DNA of 64,000 nucleotides from Bernardetia sp. ABR2-2B (GTDB taxonomy: Bacteria; Bacteroidota; Bacteroidia; Cytophagales; Bernardetiaceae), in the NCBI RefSeq assembly GCF_037126435.1, contig NZ_CP147020.1:1077001-1141000 (forward strand), in the 5' to 3' direction. The notes under the pieces were generated by a model that was given only the letters and a program-made list of their open reading frames with translations, made no database searches and was not told the origin of the DNA. A program made the translations under genes and the position numbers. Positions 1 through 9,159 of this stretch are shown piece by piece; positions within the stretch are counted from its first letter, which is position 1, and every line of letters begins with the position of its first letter.

Positions 1-1212
1 AACTGGAATATAATTACTTCTCAAAATATTCAGTTAGAGTCTATTTTTCTTCCTATCGGAATTTCGTTTTTTACGTTTCAAGCGATTAGCTATGTTGTTG
101 ATGTTTATAAAAAGGAAATTCCTGTTTGTAGAAACTTATTTGATTTTACTTTTTACCTTAGTTTTTTTCCACAGCTTGTAGCAGGTCCTATTGTAAGAGC
201 AAAAGATTTTTTACCACAAATACGGAAAAGGTTAGAATTTAACTCGGTTACTTTAGGCTGGGGACTTTTTTGGATTCTGAAAGGTTTATTCAAAAAGGCT
301 GTTTTGGCTGATTATATTGCTCAATATGTAGATTTAATTTATTCAAATATAGATGGCTACACAGGTTTTGAGCATCTTTTGGCAATGTATGGCTATACGA
401 TTCAGATTTACTGTGATTTTTCGGGCTATTCAGATATGGCAATTGGCTTGGCTATGCTGATGGGTTATGAGCTTTGCCTTAATTTTGACCGTCCGTATTT
501 GGCTACTTCTATTACAGACTTTTGGAGACGTTGGCATATTTCGCTCTCTACGTGGCTGCGTGATTATATTTATATTCCTTTGGGTGGAAATCGTCACGGA
601 ATTTTGAGAATGTATCTGGCTCTTATGGCTACGATGCTTATTGGAGGTTTTTGGCATGGTGCAGACTGGAAATTTGTTTTTTGGGGAGGAATGCACGGAA
701 TTGGCTTAGTGATTCATAAAATTTACTTGACTTTGATAGCAAATTTTAGAAAAAATAATTTGAATGATATAGATAAAGACAGTTCTGATATACATCTAAA
801 AAATAAAGAAATAGGCTTTTTGAAAAAAACAGCTTTTTCTATTTCTGATAACTTGATTAATTTTATAAAAAACAGTTTGGGTTGGCTGGTTACTTTTCAT
901 TTTGTGGCATTTTTGTGGGTATTTTTCCGTGCTGAGAGTTTTGAGAAGGCGTGGTTTTCTATCAAAAAAATCTTGATAGCAACAGAGTTTGATTACGCAC
1001 TTCCATTTTGGGAAACTCGTCCTTTGTTTGTTGTGATGCTTTTTGTAGGTTTATTTTTACATTTTAGCTCAAAAATATCGTATAATAATTTAGGAAATTA
1101 TTTTGCTTCACTTCCCTTTTGGGCAAAAGCTGTTTGTTACCTTATTGTGATTCAAATTATTTTACAAGTACAGTCGGAAGGAGTTCAGCCGTTTATTTAT
1201 TTTCAGTTTTAA
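1..1212 (+). CDS. MBOAT family membrane O-acyltransferase (AlgI-like), 5' partial
   Basis: This is the C-terminal 403 residues of a membrane-bound O-acyltransferase. Frame 1 is open from the first base of the window, so the true start lies upstream; the TTG at 304 is internal. The family moves acyl groups, often acetyl, onto exported polysaccharide or other secreted substrates. Visible signatures are the FFPQLVAGPIVR segment, the WRRWHISLSTWLRDYIYIPLGG block, and GFWHGADWKF with the invariant MBOAT histidine. Many hydrophobic helices surround them. AlgI/DltB-type proteins usually work with a separate SGNH/AlgJ-type partner, which is not visible here; the next gene is unrelated. The substrate cannot be told from sequence. 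Family assignment is secure. Confidence 0.93.
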   Translation, partial: NWNIITSQNIQLESIFLPIGISFFTFQAISYVVDVYKKEIPVCRNLFDFTFYLSFFPQLVAGPIVRAKDFLPQIRKRLEFNSVTLGWGLFWILKGLFKKAVLADYIAQYVDLIYSNIDGYTGFEHLLAMYGYTIQIYCDFSGYSDMAIGLAMLMGYELCLNFDRPYLATSITDFWRRWHISLSTWLRDYIYIPLGGNRHGILRMYLALMATMLIGGFWHGADWKFVFWGGMHGIGLVIHKIYLTLIANFRKNNLNDIDKDSSDIHLKNKEIGFLKKTAFSISDNLINFIKNSLGWLVTFHFVAFLWVFFRAESFEKAWFSIKKILIATEFDYALPFWETRPLFVVMLFVGLFLHFSSKISYNNLGNYFASLPFWAKAVCYLIVIQIILQVQSEGVQPFIYFQF

Positions 1213-1242
1213 AAAACATAACCTCAAGTTATTTTCAAGTAA

Positions 1243-2427
1243 ATGAATATCTTTATTACAGTTGTTGGAGTTATTTTATTTCTAATTATTACCATTCTTT
1301 TTATTGGTTTTTTAAATCAAATAGGAAGAGCATTAATAGGGGGTTTGTTTACAACTGAAAATATTGAGCTTTATTTTGGCTCATGTCCAAATGATAATGA
1401 TGATAGTTTTAAAATGAAGATAGGACGGTTTAGGTTATTTTTCTCAAAAAATTATTCTTGGTTTCAAGGTTCTTCTAGGTTTTTGGATACTCTTTTTCTA
1501 TCCATTCAAAAAAAGATTATTAATATAGCAGGTACTTTTCTATCTCTCTTGTTAGCAGTAGCAATTTACTATGTTACTATGAAATTTGATGTGTATGATT
1601 TTGTAAGAGCAGCAAGTGTGATATTTATTGTTTGCACTATTTTTAATTTAATCATACCCTTTGTATCAACAAGTGATTTTATAGAAGAGCCTATCGGAAC
1701 AACATTGGATAATTATATGTATGATAGAAATGGAAATCATAGTGATATAGATATAGAATTAACCAACCTTTTACAAGAAGGAGTAAAATCTTTTAGTAAT
1801 CAAGAGTACGAGAAAGCAATTTCCCCTTTAAAAGAGTTGAGAAGTCATACCAATAAAATTTTACTTACTAATGACCTTTTATTTCAGTCTTATTTAATGA
1901 CCAAACAATATATAGAGGCAGAAAAGTTTGTAGATTATTTAGAAAAGAAAATTAGTTTAGATTCTAATAGATATTGTCAGTTTGCTTTAGCAAAAGCTCA
2001 TACCCAACAGTATGAAAAAAGTTTATATTATTACGAGAAATCATTAGAATTAGATAAAAAAAATGCGATTACACTTAATAACAGAGGATATACTTATAAT
2101 CTATTAGAAGAATATGAAAAAGCTATTTTAGATTTTAATGAAGCAATTCGATTAGATTCTGCATCTGCTTATTCTTATAACAACAGAGGGTTAGCCAAAA
2201 TAAAACTAGGGCAAACAGAAGAAGGTTTAAAAGATATTCAAGTTTCTATGGAACTTGATAATCAAAATTCGTATGCTTACCGTAATCTAGGAATTTATCA
2301 TTTTGAAAAAAAGCAATACAAAATTGCTTTAAGCTACTTTGAAAAATCTTATGAGTTAGATAAAGAGACTCATTTGATAGAAGAACATATTAAGGAAACA
2401 AAAGACATACTCAAAAAATTAGATTAA
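1243..2427 (+). CDS. Membrane TPR protein with degraded M50-like N-terminal domain
   Basis: A 394-residue protein with a membrane-bound N-terminal part and a soluble repeat part. Helix 1 covers about residues 2-24 and further hydrophobic segments lie near 97-115 and 125-145. From about 170 to the end there are tetratricopeptide repeats, with blocks such as YEKSLYYYEKSLELDKKNA and YEKAILDFNEAIRLD. The order helix, ELYFGS-like strand, IGRFRLFF, then SIQKKIINIAGTFLSLLLA resembles site-2-protease (M50) relatives in Bacteroidota, where an HExGHA motif sits at the end of helix 1. Here that spot reads NQIGRA (residues 25-30), so the zinc ligands are absent. TPR is clear; the M50 ancestry is inference. 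The role is unknown. Confidence 0.8.
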   Translation: MNIFITVVGVILFLIITILFIGFLNQIGRALIGGLFTTENIELYFGSCPNDNDDSFKMKIGRFRLFFSKNYSWFQGSSRFLDTLFLSIQKKIINIAGTFLSLLLAVAIYYVTMKFDVYDFVRAASVIFIVCTIFNLIIPFVSTSDFIEEPIGTTLDNYMYDRNGNHSDIDIELTNLLQEGVKSFSNQEYEKAISPLKELRSHTNKILLTNDLLFQSYLMTKQYIEAEKFVDYLEKKISLDSNRYCQFALAKAHTQQYEKSLYYYEKSLELDKKNAITLNNRGYTYNLLEEYEKAILDFNEAIRLDSASAYSYNNRGLAKIKLGQTEEGLKDIQVSMELDNQNSYAYRNLGIYHFEKKQYKIALSYFEKSYELDKETHLIEEHIKETKDILKKLD

Positions 2428-2452
2428 AAAAAAGACTAAAACATAACTCACT

Positions 2453-3535
2453 TTGAATACATTCGGACATATTTTTAGAATTACTACTTTTGGAGAATCT
2501 CACGGTAAAGGAATTGGTGTTACCATAGACGGCTGCCCTGCTGGTTTAGAGATAGATTTGGATTTCTTGGCAAGTGAAATGAAACGCCGAAAACCAGGGC
2601 AATCCAAAATAACAACTCCTCGCAAAGAAAAAGATGACCTACAAATCTTATCTGGAGTTTTTGAAGGAAAAACAACAGGAACACCTTTAGCTATTTTCAT
2701 TCCTAATCAAGACCAAAAAAGCAAGGATTATTCACATATTGCTGACAAATTCCGTCCTTCACACGCAGATTATACCTACCAAAAAAAATACGGAAATAGA
2801 GATTATAGAGGTGGAGGCAGAAGTTCGGCAAGAGAGACGGCAGCACGAGTGGCAGCAGGAGCAGTGGCAAAACTTTTCTTAAAATCTAAAGGAATTTCTA
2901 TTCAAGGATATGTTTCTCAAGTGGGAGATATTGAGCTAACTAAAAACTATGCAGAATTAGATTTTGATGCCTATAATAAAAAAGGAGAAAATATCATTCG
3001 TTGCCCAGATAAAGAAACGGCAAATAAAATGATTGACTTGATAGAAAAAATCAAAAATGAAGGCGATACAATCGGTGGAGTTGTTTCTTGTGTGATAGAA
3101 AATACGCCTGTCGGTTTGGGAGAACCTGTTTTTGATAAACTACACGCTGAATTGGGAAAAGCAATGCTAAGTATAAATGCTGTAAAAGGCTTTGAATACG
3201 GAAGTGGTTTTGAAGGTGTAAAACTAAAAGGTTCAGAGCATAATGACGAATTTTATACAGACGAAAACGGTAAAGTTCGTACAAAGACCAATCATTCGGG
3301 AGGAATACAAGGAGGAATCAGCAATGGAGAAGCAATTAATTTTAAAGTTGCTTTCAAGCCTGTCGCTACGCTGATGCAAGACCAAGAAAGTGTTGATGCA
3401 GAAGGAAAAGCAGTTACTGTTTCGGGAAAAGGAAGACACGACCCTTGCGTTGTCCCTAGAGCTGTTCCGATTGTAGAAGCGATGGCTGCCCTTGTGATTG
3501 CTGATTTTTATTTGAGAAATGAGGTTAATAAGTAG
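2453..3535 (+). CDS. aroC: Chorismate synthase
   Basis: Catalyses the last shikimate step, EPSP to chorismate, using reduced flavin; chorismate then feeds the trp genes found at 46-50 kb. The 360-residue length is normal. All three family signatures are present: [19 protein letters not shown] near residue 14, [20 protein letters not shown] near 120, and [19 protein letters not shown] near 330. The start must be TTG at 2453: the frame is closed by TAA at 2444, there is no ATG or GTG between, and TTG-AAT-ACA-TTC gives the conserved NTFG N-terminus. The gene lies 25 bp after the TPR gene and may be cotranscribed with it. A strong bidirectional hairpin follows at 3575. Confidence 0.97.
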   Translation: MNTFGHIFRITTFGESHGKGIGVTIDGCPAGLEIDLDFLASEMKRRKPGQSKITTPRKEKDDLQILSGVFEGKTTGTPLAIFIPNQDQKSKDYSHIADKFRPSHADYTYQKKYGNRDYRGGGRSSARETAARVAAGAVAKLFLKSKGISIQGYVSQVGDIELTKNYAELDFDAYNKKGENIIRCPDKETANKMIDLIEKIKNEGDTIGGVVSCVIENTPVGLGEPVFDKLHAELGKAMLSINAVKGFEYGSGFEGVKLKGSEHNDEFYTDENGKVRTKTNHSGGIQGGISNGEAINFKVAFKPVATLMQDQESVDAEGKAVTVSGKGRHDPCVVPRAVPIVEAMAALVIADFYLRNEVNK

Positions 3536-3574
3536 TTTAAAGTTTATATTCAGATTATGAATATTCTCAACAAA

Positions 3575-3616
3575 AAAACCTACTAAATTTCTAATAAAAG
3601 AAACTTAGTAGGTTTT
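3575..3616. terminator. Bidirectional terminator between aroC and thrS
   Basis: A 12-bp perfect stem pairs AAAACCTACTAA (3575-3586) with TTAGTAGGTTTT (3605-3616). It continues past one mismatch with TTTCT/AGAAA around an AATAAA loop. A and T tracts flank the stem, so it can end transcription of both converging genes, aroC and thrS. Confidence 0.85.
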
Positions 3617-3642
3617 ACATAATCTTAAAAATCAACTGTTAT

Positions 3643-5586
3643 TTATTCAGCTAATTCAGCATCAACGGCACTAATAAAGTGATTTGTAAATTCTTCAACA
3701 GTCATCGTACCCAAATCGCCTTCGCCTTTTTTACGAATAGAAATAGTATTTGATTCTACTTCTTTTTCGCCAACCAAAAGCATATAAGGAGTTTTGGCAA
3801 CTTCTGCATCACGAATCTTACGACCAATTTTTTCATTGCGCTCATCTACACTACCACGAATATCACTTTCACGCAATTTCTGTACAATATTTTTTGCATA
3901 ATCATTGAAACGCTCCGAAATTGGTAAGACAACAAGCTGGTCAGGAGAAAGCCAAAGGGGGAAATTTCCTGCTGTACTTTCAATCAAAATAGCTACAAAG
4001 CGTTCCATCGAACCAAACGGCGCACGGTGAATCATTACTGGACGGTGTGGCTTATTATCAGAACCTGTATATTCCAACTCAAAACGCTCTGGAAGATTAT
4101 AATCTACTTGAATTGTTCCTAACTGCCATTTTCTACCAATCGCATCACGTACCATAAAATCTAATTTAGGTCCATAAAATGCAGCTTCTCCATACTCAAT
4201 AACCGTAGGCAAACCTTTTTCTTCGGCTGCTTCTTTGATTTGCTGTTCTGCCAAATCCCAGTTTGCATCATCGCCTACATATTTTGTTTTATTTTCTGGG
4301 TCACGAAGCGAAACCTGCGCTGAATATTCAGTAAAACCAAATACTTTAAAAACATAAAGCACCAAATCAATAACACTTTTAAATTCGTCTTTTACCTGCT
4401 CTGGCGTACAGAAAAGGTGAGCGTCATCTTGCGTAAACCCACGTACACGAGTAAGTCCGTGCAACTCTCCACTCTGCTCATAACGATACACTGTTCCGAA
4501 CTCTGCCAAACGCAAAGGCAAATCACGATACGAACGTGGTTTTGTCTTATAAATCTCACAGTGATGAGGACAGTTCATTGGTTTCAAAAAAAATTCCTCA
4601 TCTTCTGATGGTGTTTTGATAGGCTGAAAAGCATCTTCGCCATATTTTTCGTAGTGTCCAGAAGTAATATAAAGGTTTTTGTGTCCGATATGAGGCGTAA
4701 CTACTGGTTCGTAACCACGTTTTACTTGTTCTTTTCTCAAAAACTGCTCTAAACGCTCTCTAAGCATTGTGCCTTTTGGCAACCACAAAGGAAGACCCAA
4801 ACCAACACGTTCGGAAAAAGTAAATAATTCTAGTTCTTTTCCTAATTTACGGTGGTCTCGTTTTTTGGCTTCCTCTACTTGCTCTAAATATTCTTTTAAT
4901 TCTTTCTCTTTTGGAAATGTAATTCCATAAATACGTGTGAGTTGCTGACGGTTTTCATCGCCACGCCAATATGCACCTGCAACACTTAATAATTTTACTG
5001 CTTTTACAGTTCCTGTATGTGGAATGTGAGGTCCACGACACAAATCTGTAAAATTTCCCTGTGTATAAAAAGTGATTTTGCCATCTTCTAAGGCTTCAAT
5101 CATTTCTAATTTGTAAGGGTCATTTTTTTCTGTGAAATAAGAAATTGCATCAGCTTTCGAAATCTCTTTTCTTACAAATTCGTTTTTCTGCTTGGCAAGT
5201 TCTTTCATTTTCTTTTCGATTTTTGGCAAATCGTCAGAAGAAAATGTTTTTTCTCCAAAATCTACATCATAGTAAAAACCGTTTTCGATAGGAGGGCCAA
5301 TAGCAAATTTTACATCTTCGTAAAGTGCTTCTAAGGCTTCGGCTAAAAGGTGGGCAGAAGAATGCCAAAAAGCCATTTTTCCGTCGTCATCGTTCCATGT
5401 AAGAAGTTTTAAGGCTGTATTTTCTGGTAATTCTCTGGTAGAATCCCATACTTCTCCATTTACTTCGGCTGCAAGTACATTTCTTGCTAGTCCTTCACTA
5501 ATACTACGTGCTACCTCAAAGGCATTTGTGCCTTGTGGATAATTTCGGATACTTCCGTCTGGAAGAGTTACATTAATTTGGCTCAT
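3643..5586 (-). CDS. thrS: Threonyl-tRNA synthetase
   Basis: Charges tRNA-Thr in the cytoplasm. The 647-residue length matches the bacterial enzyme. Domain order is complete: TGS domain (about 1-62), editing domain with HSSAH near residue 75 and DLCRGPH near 185, class II catalytic core with the zinc-binding Cys in [11 protein letters not shown], motif 2 in [11 protein letters not shown] and motif 3 in [11 protein letters not shown], then the anticodon-binding domain to the end. Translation starts at ATG 5586. A TAGCTTTG box lies about 65 nt upstream and a palindromic repeat just beyond it. No T-box or leader terminator was recognised in the 269-bp upstream gap. Confidence 0.98.
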   Translation of the reverse strand: MSQINVTLPDGSIRNYPQGTNAFEVARSISEGLARNVLAAEVNGEVWDSTRELPENTALKLLTWNDDDGKMAFWHSSAHLLAEALEALYEDVKFAIGPPIENGFYYDVDFGEKTFSSDDLPKIEKKMKELAKQKNEFVRKEISKADAISYFTEKNDPYKLEMIEALEDGKITFYTQGNFTDLCRGPHIPHTGTVKAVKLLSVAGAYWRGDENRQQLTRIYGITFPKEKELKEYLEQVEEAKKRDHRKLGKELELFTFSERVGLGLPLWLPKGTMLRERLEQFLRKEQVKRGYEPVVTPHIGHKNLYITSGHYEKYGEDAFQPIKTPSEDEEFFLKPMNCPHHCEIYKTKPRSYRDLPLRLAEFGTVYRYEQSGELHGLTRVRGFTQDDAHLFCTPEQVKDEFKSVIDLVLYVFKVFGFTEYSAQVSLRDPENKTKYVGDDANWDLAEQQIKEAAEEKGLPTVIEYGEAAFYGPKLDFMVRDAIGRKWQLGTIQVDYNLPERFELEYTGSDNKPHRPVMIHRAPFGSMERFVAILIESTAGNFPLWLSPDQLVVLPISERFNDYAKNIVQKLRESDIRGSVDERNEKIGRKIRDAEVAKTPYMLLVGEKEVESNTISIRKKGEGDLGTMTVEEFTNHFISAVDAELAE

Positions 5587-5650
5587 AAGATAATTTGGTC
5601 ATTACTTACAAATGCAACAACCTGTTTTTTTGAGAGGGTTAGAAATAAAT

Positions 5651-5658
5651 CAAAGCTA
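5651..5658 (-). promoter_or_regulatory. Candidate -7 promoter box of thrS
   Basis: The minus strand reads TAGCTTTG, an exact match to the Bacteroidota -7 consensus TAnnTTTG, about 65 nt before the thrS start. No clear TTTG is present at the -33 distance, so support is partial. Confidence 0.4.
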
Positions 5659-5681
5659 CAATTCCTTGACTTTTTATTTTA

Positions 5682-5720
5682 AACCGTCGTTGAGGCTCAA
5701 ATGCAGCCGTCAACGAGGCT
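5682..5720. repeat. Hairpin repeat, copy 1 (CCGTCGTTGAGG family)
   Basis: The arms CGTTGAGGCT and AGCC-g-TCAACG pair as a 10-bp stem with one bulged G and a short CAAATGC loop. A copy with a single base change across 36 nt lies at 48847-48883 inside the trp operon, and a diverged relative lies at 17820. It sits in the divergent region between thrS and a secreted protein gene, so it is not a simple terminator. Confidence 0.75.
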
Positions 5721-5855
5721 TGACTACAAATATCTATAAAATAAATGTAGAATGGTAGAATTATTTTTTATTCTTCTATAACTGAATTAAAAAATATCTA
5801 TATTTGTTGAAATTTATTCTAAGTAAAATTTATTATCTACTATTATTTATTCAAA

Positions 5856-7337
5856 ATGAAATACAAATTAGTTCTTTTAGCTTTCTTTACGTTATTTTTT
5901 TTTAACAATGTATATTCTCAAAAAATTAGTTTTGAAAACTGTTCAAAATGTTCTCTAACATCAGTAACAAATCTTCCTACAGGTAATATATTATCCTTAT
6001 ACACATTTAGTTATGAAAAAGGAGATTTTACTGATTATGAAATATACATTCATAATCCTAGTGGTAAGTTACTAAAAACAACTAAATTAAAGATAGAATA
6101 TCAATCATCACTTCAAGATAAAGGAAGTATTATTACTAAGGATGCTTTGTATCTTACATTTTATGATATAGATTTTATTAGGCTACTAAAGATCGACTTT
6201 GATGGAAATATAAAGAGTGATAAAAGAATAGAAGTAACTAAAGAAGAACAAAAATTCTATTTTGAACGAGTTAGCCCATATTTTCCACTTTCAGGTTCAT
6301 TAAATGTTGTAGAAAATAATAATGAAATTTATATATTTAGTATGTATAAAATCAATAAACTTCGATACGGAATAATGAGCAGAAGAATTAGTAATGCAGG
6401 TAAAACTCTTTGGACAAATAAAATAACTCCTGAAAAAGGTTCTTATGAAATTAAACAAGTTGAAGTTTCAGATGCCTCAGTATTTATAGTTTCAACAAAA
6501 AAAGCAAAAATTAAAGAAGGAGAATCAAATAGAATATTTTTTATTATTGATAAAAACAATGGCAAGTTAAAGAAAGAAGTAGACCTTATTCATAATGAAG
6601 GAACTTTAATGCCAAGTAACATTCAAAGAACGACAGATGGAGTTGTTTTGTCAGGTTTATTTTTTGATGCTAAGGATTCAAAAGGTGTATTTGTAGGTAA
6701 ATATGATGATAATGGCAAGCAAACTCAAATATATACTTATGATTGGGAAAAAATGTATTCCCTAAAAATGAAAGATGATACTTCATTTATGAATCCAAAT
6801 ATGAGATTAAAATTTGTAGCTTCTTATATTAAAGACAACAAAATAACATTGGTTGCTGAAGAGTTTTCAACTGGACTAAATTTAATGCCTGATTTGTCAA
6901 TTATGCTAACATCATTCTATATAAGTCCAAATAATAAAAATCAAATTTTAGGAAATGTTGTTACTCTTGCAGTAGATTTATCGACAGGCAATATAGAATC
7001 AAAGTCATTAAATAAAATACATTCAGAGGCTATTAAAGTTACTCTGACAGGAATAATGCCTAAAGCTGAAGTTAAATTGATTGGATTGTTAGATGATTTT
7101 GGTTATACTCGTATCATTCGAACAGAAGTATTCAACGAAAAAATATTTCTTCTATTAAAAAAAGGAAAAAATACATTCCTTTTTGAAACAATAAGTGATG
7201 GCAATATCGAACAAAAAGACGTTGATACATCTGATATAAACCCAAAATATGGTTTATATATATATATTAGTAGTGGTAAAATTTTATATAAAGCTGTAGA
7301 GAAAAAAGAATATTCTGTTTGGCAAGAAAGTTTTTAG
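5856..7337 (+). CDS. Secreted protein of unknown function
   Basis: A 493-residue protein with a clear Sec signal peptide (about residues 1-21, ending VYSQ). The rest alternates short beta strands with turns such as NPSGKLLKTTKLKI, DFDGNIKSD and DKNNGKLKKEVDL, the rhythm of a beta-propeller in which each blade records one value. It lacks a C-terminal sorting domain and any catalytic motif I recognise. It may belong to the uncharacterised secreted families common in Bacteroidota, but I cannot name one with certainty. It stands alone, divergent from thrS, and converges on the DUF4173 gene across a hairpin terminator. Confidence 0.75.
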   Translation: MKYKLVLLAFFTLFFFNNVYSQKISFENCSKCSLTSVTNLPTGNILSLYTFSYEKGDFTDYEIYIHNPSGKLLKTTKLKIEYQSSLQDKGSIITKDALYLTFYDIDFIRLLKIDFDGNIKSDKRIEVTKEEQKFYFERVSPYFPLSGSLNVVENNNEIYIFSMYKINKLRYGIMSRRISNAGKTLWTNKITPEKGSYEIKQVEVSDASVFIVSTKKAKIKEGESNRIFFIIDKNNGKLKKEVDLIHNEGTLMPSNIQRTTDGVVLSGLFFDAKDSKGVFVGKYDDNGKQTQIYTYDWEKMYSLKMKDDTSFMNPNMRLKFVASYIKDNKITLVAEEFSTGLNLMPDLSIMLTSFYISPNNKNQILGNVVTLAVDLSTGNIESKSLNKIHSEAIKVTLTGIMPKAEVKLIGLLDDFGYTRIIRTEVFNEKIFLLLKKGKNTFLFETISDGNIEQKDVDTSDINPKYGLYIYISSGKILYKAVEKKEYSVWQESF

Positions 7338-7393
7338 GTTTTCTATCTTATTGTTGAAATTGTACTATCTTCTTTCTCATATTCCAAAAATGA

Positions 7394-7440
7394 GAATAAG
7401 CCGTTGTTAATCCAAAAGCATCGTTAAAAACGGCTTATTC
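7394..7440. terminator. Bidirectional terminator
   Basis: A 12-bp perfect stem pairs GAATAAGCCGTT (7394-7405) with AACGGCTTATTC (7429-7440). It lies between converging genes, and its right arm includes the stop codon of the minus-strand gene (7435-7437). There is no long T tract. Confidence 0.7.
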
Positions 7441-8967
7441 CTCTTCCAATAAACTCACTGTACTAGCATCAGCATAATTCCAAGAAACCCAAGAGTATTT
7501 TTTTTGTTCTTCCAAATAATCTTCAATACGCCAGTCTAAATGTGGTTTGTTCCTACTATATAACCTTTTCATATCATCCTCAATATACTGACGATTTTCT
7601 AAGAGAATAGGCAACGTCTGGTCTGAACGACTTACCATAAATCCTACATCGATTTTAGCTTTGCCTTCTGCTGTTTTACATTTTTCAATATTATATTTGA
7701 CAATCAACATATCCCAATTTACACAAGCCATAAAAACGAGCATCGCATAAGTTGCCCAACTATTTACTCTCCACAAATAAAAACTTGATTTGTGTTCCTT
7801 GATTTTCACAAATAAAGAAAACAATCCATAAGTGGTTAAAGCCAAAAAGAGCAAAACACCAATTCTTTTGTAAGCCAATCCGTGTTCGATAATGTAATAG
7901 TACGTTCTGATAACTACCGAAATAACCAAAATTGCATTTTGAAAAATCCAAACATAAGCCAACTTTTTGAGTAAGTCATTTTTGATATAGAAATTTAGGT
8001 TTTTGCGAAAAAAATACATCAAAATTCCCATAGAAAGGAAAATGCTGATTATCAACATATACGTTCCCTCATGAACTAATTCTGCTAGATTTCCAGCTTC
8101 ATCAACGTCAAAGTTTAGCCACAAAAAATTAATATCGATACCATTTACAACTAAAAGTAAAGCATTAACCATTGCAATCAATAGTATTCCGATTTGATAT
8201 TCTTGTTTCAAATCCATCGTTTTGAAAGTAGTTTCTTTTTGCGTTTCCAGTAGTTCCATTTCTGTTACTCGTCTTTCTCTACTTGATTCTCTTCTTAGTA
8301 TATCTGTTTTCATACTTTCCCATAGCGCAACGATAAGAGTAGTTTCACGTTTTACAAGACTTACCAAAATTATAACAGCTCCAAGGAGTAGAAATAGAAC
8401 TTTTACAAATGAAAAATCAATAAAAAGACTACTCAGAACATCAAAGATTTTATTCCCAAGATTATTTGTCAATTTATTAAAAACTGGATTAGCTATCTTG
8501 AAAATCACAAAAAATAAAATAAAAACAGCTAAAGGAATAACTAGAAGACGAAGTTTGCGAGTAGAAGATTTTGAAAGAGTAGCAGGAGTTTTGATAAAAC
8601 TAATTTGCTCTAAAAAGGAAAGGTGTACAGAAATCAGTGCTACCAAACTACTCCAAAAAGCTGAAGAAAGTAAACGAAGACTTTTTTGTTGAAAAAAGCC
8701 TAACATCAGCCAAAAAGATATAATGTGAGCAATTTTACTGATTATGGAGTTATGAATAAGTACAGCAATTCCTGTAATAAAGGAGCAACCAATGGCTATC
8801 TTAACATATTTAGATTTAAAACTCTGTTTATGGAAGAATAAGAAAGTCCCTATCAATAAATTCGAAAATATGAATAGATTTAAGCCCAACATTTCATTCC
8901 AAAAAAGGGCATTGAAAATTACTAAAAGCAGAAGTATTATAAGACTTTTAAAAGCTTTCAATTTCAT
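7435..8967 (-). CDS. DUF4173-type polytopic membrane protein
   Basis: A 510-residue integral membrane protein. Roughly ten to twelve hydrophobic helices are spread over residues 5-430, with a charged cytosolic-looking linker near 215-250 (ESSRERRVTEMELLE). The C-terminal part, with FYLWRVNSWATYAMLVFMACVNWDMLIVKYNI followed by a soluble tail, matches the DUF4173/DUF4153 family of Bacteroidota and Firmicutes. These proteins have no established function; some lie near two-component or stress genes. Here it is monocistronic. Family assignment is from memory of that conserved RVN-W motif and is fairly confident. Confidence 0.8.
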   Translation of the reverse strand: MKLKAFKSLIILLLLVIFNALFWNEMLGLNLFIFSNLLIGTFLFFHKQSFKSKYVKIAIGCSFITGIAVLIHNSIISKIAHIISFWLMLGFFQQKSLRLLSSAFWSSLVALISVHLSFLEQISFIKTPATLSKSSTRKLRLLVIPLAVFILFFVIFKIANPVFNKLTNNLGNKIFDVLSSLFIDFSFVKVLFLLLGAVIILVSLVKRETTLIVALWESMKTDILRRESSRERRVTEMELLETQKETTFKTMDLKQEYQIGILLIAMVNALLLVVNGIDINFLWLNFDVDEAGNLAELVHEGTYMLIISIFLSMGILMYFFRKNLNFYIKNDLLKKLAYVWIFQNAILVISVVIRTYYYIIEHGLAYKRIGVLLFLALTTYGLFSLFVKIKEHKSSFYLWRVNSWATYAMLVFMACVNWDMLIVKYNIEKCKTAEGKAKIDVGFMVSRSDQTLPILLENRQYIEDDMKRLYSRNKPHLDWRIEDYLEEQKKYSWVSWNYADASTVSLLEEE

Positions 8968-9159
8968 TAGGAGATGGTTTTTTAATATCTATTTTCTTAA
9001 CAATGAGAGTAAAGAATAAAATTACATAAAAAAAAGTCTTTAAGATACTGATGAGTAACACTAAAAGAATTCTTTCTTAGAAGAAAAGATTTTAAACTAT
9101 CATTCCAAAACTCTGTTAAATCAAATGTAATACAATTTTTTAAACTAACTCCTTTTGTA

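Noticed and set aside
5587-5855. T-box or leader attenuator for thrS
   Set aside because: No terminator with T tract, no Thr-rich leader frame and no T-box motif between promoter box and start codon.
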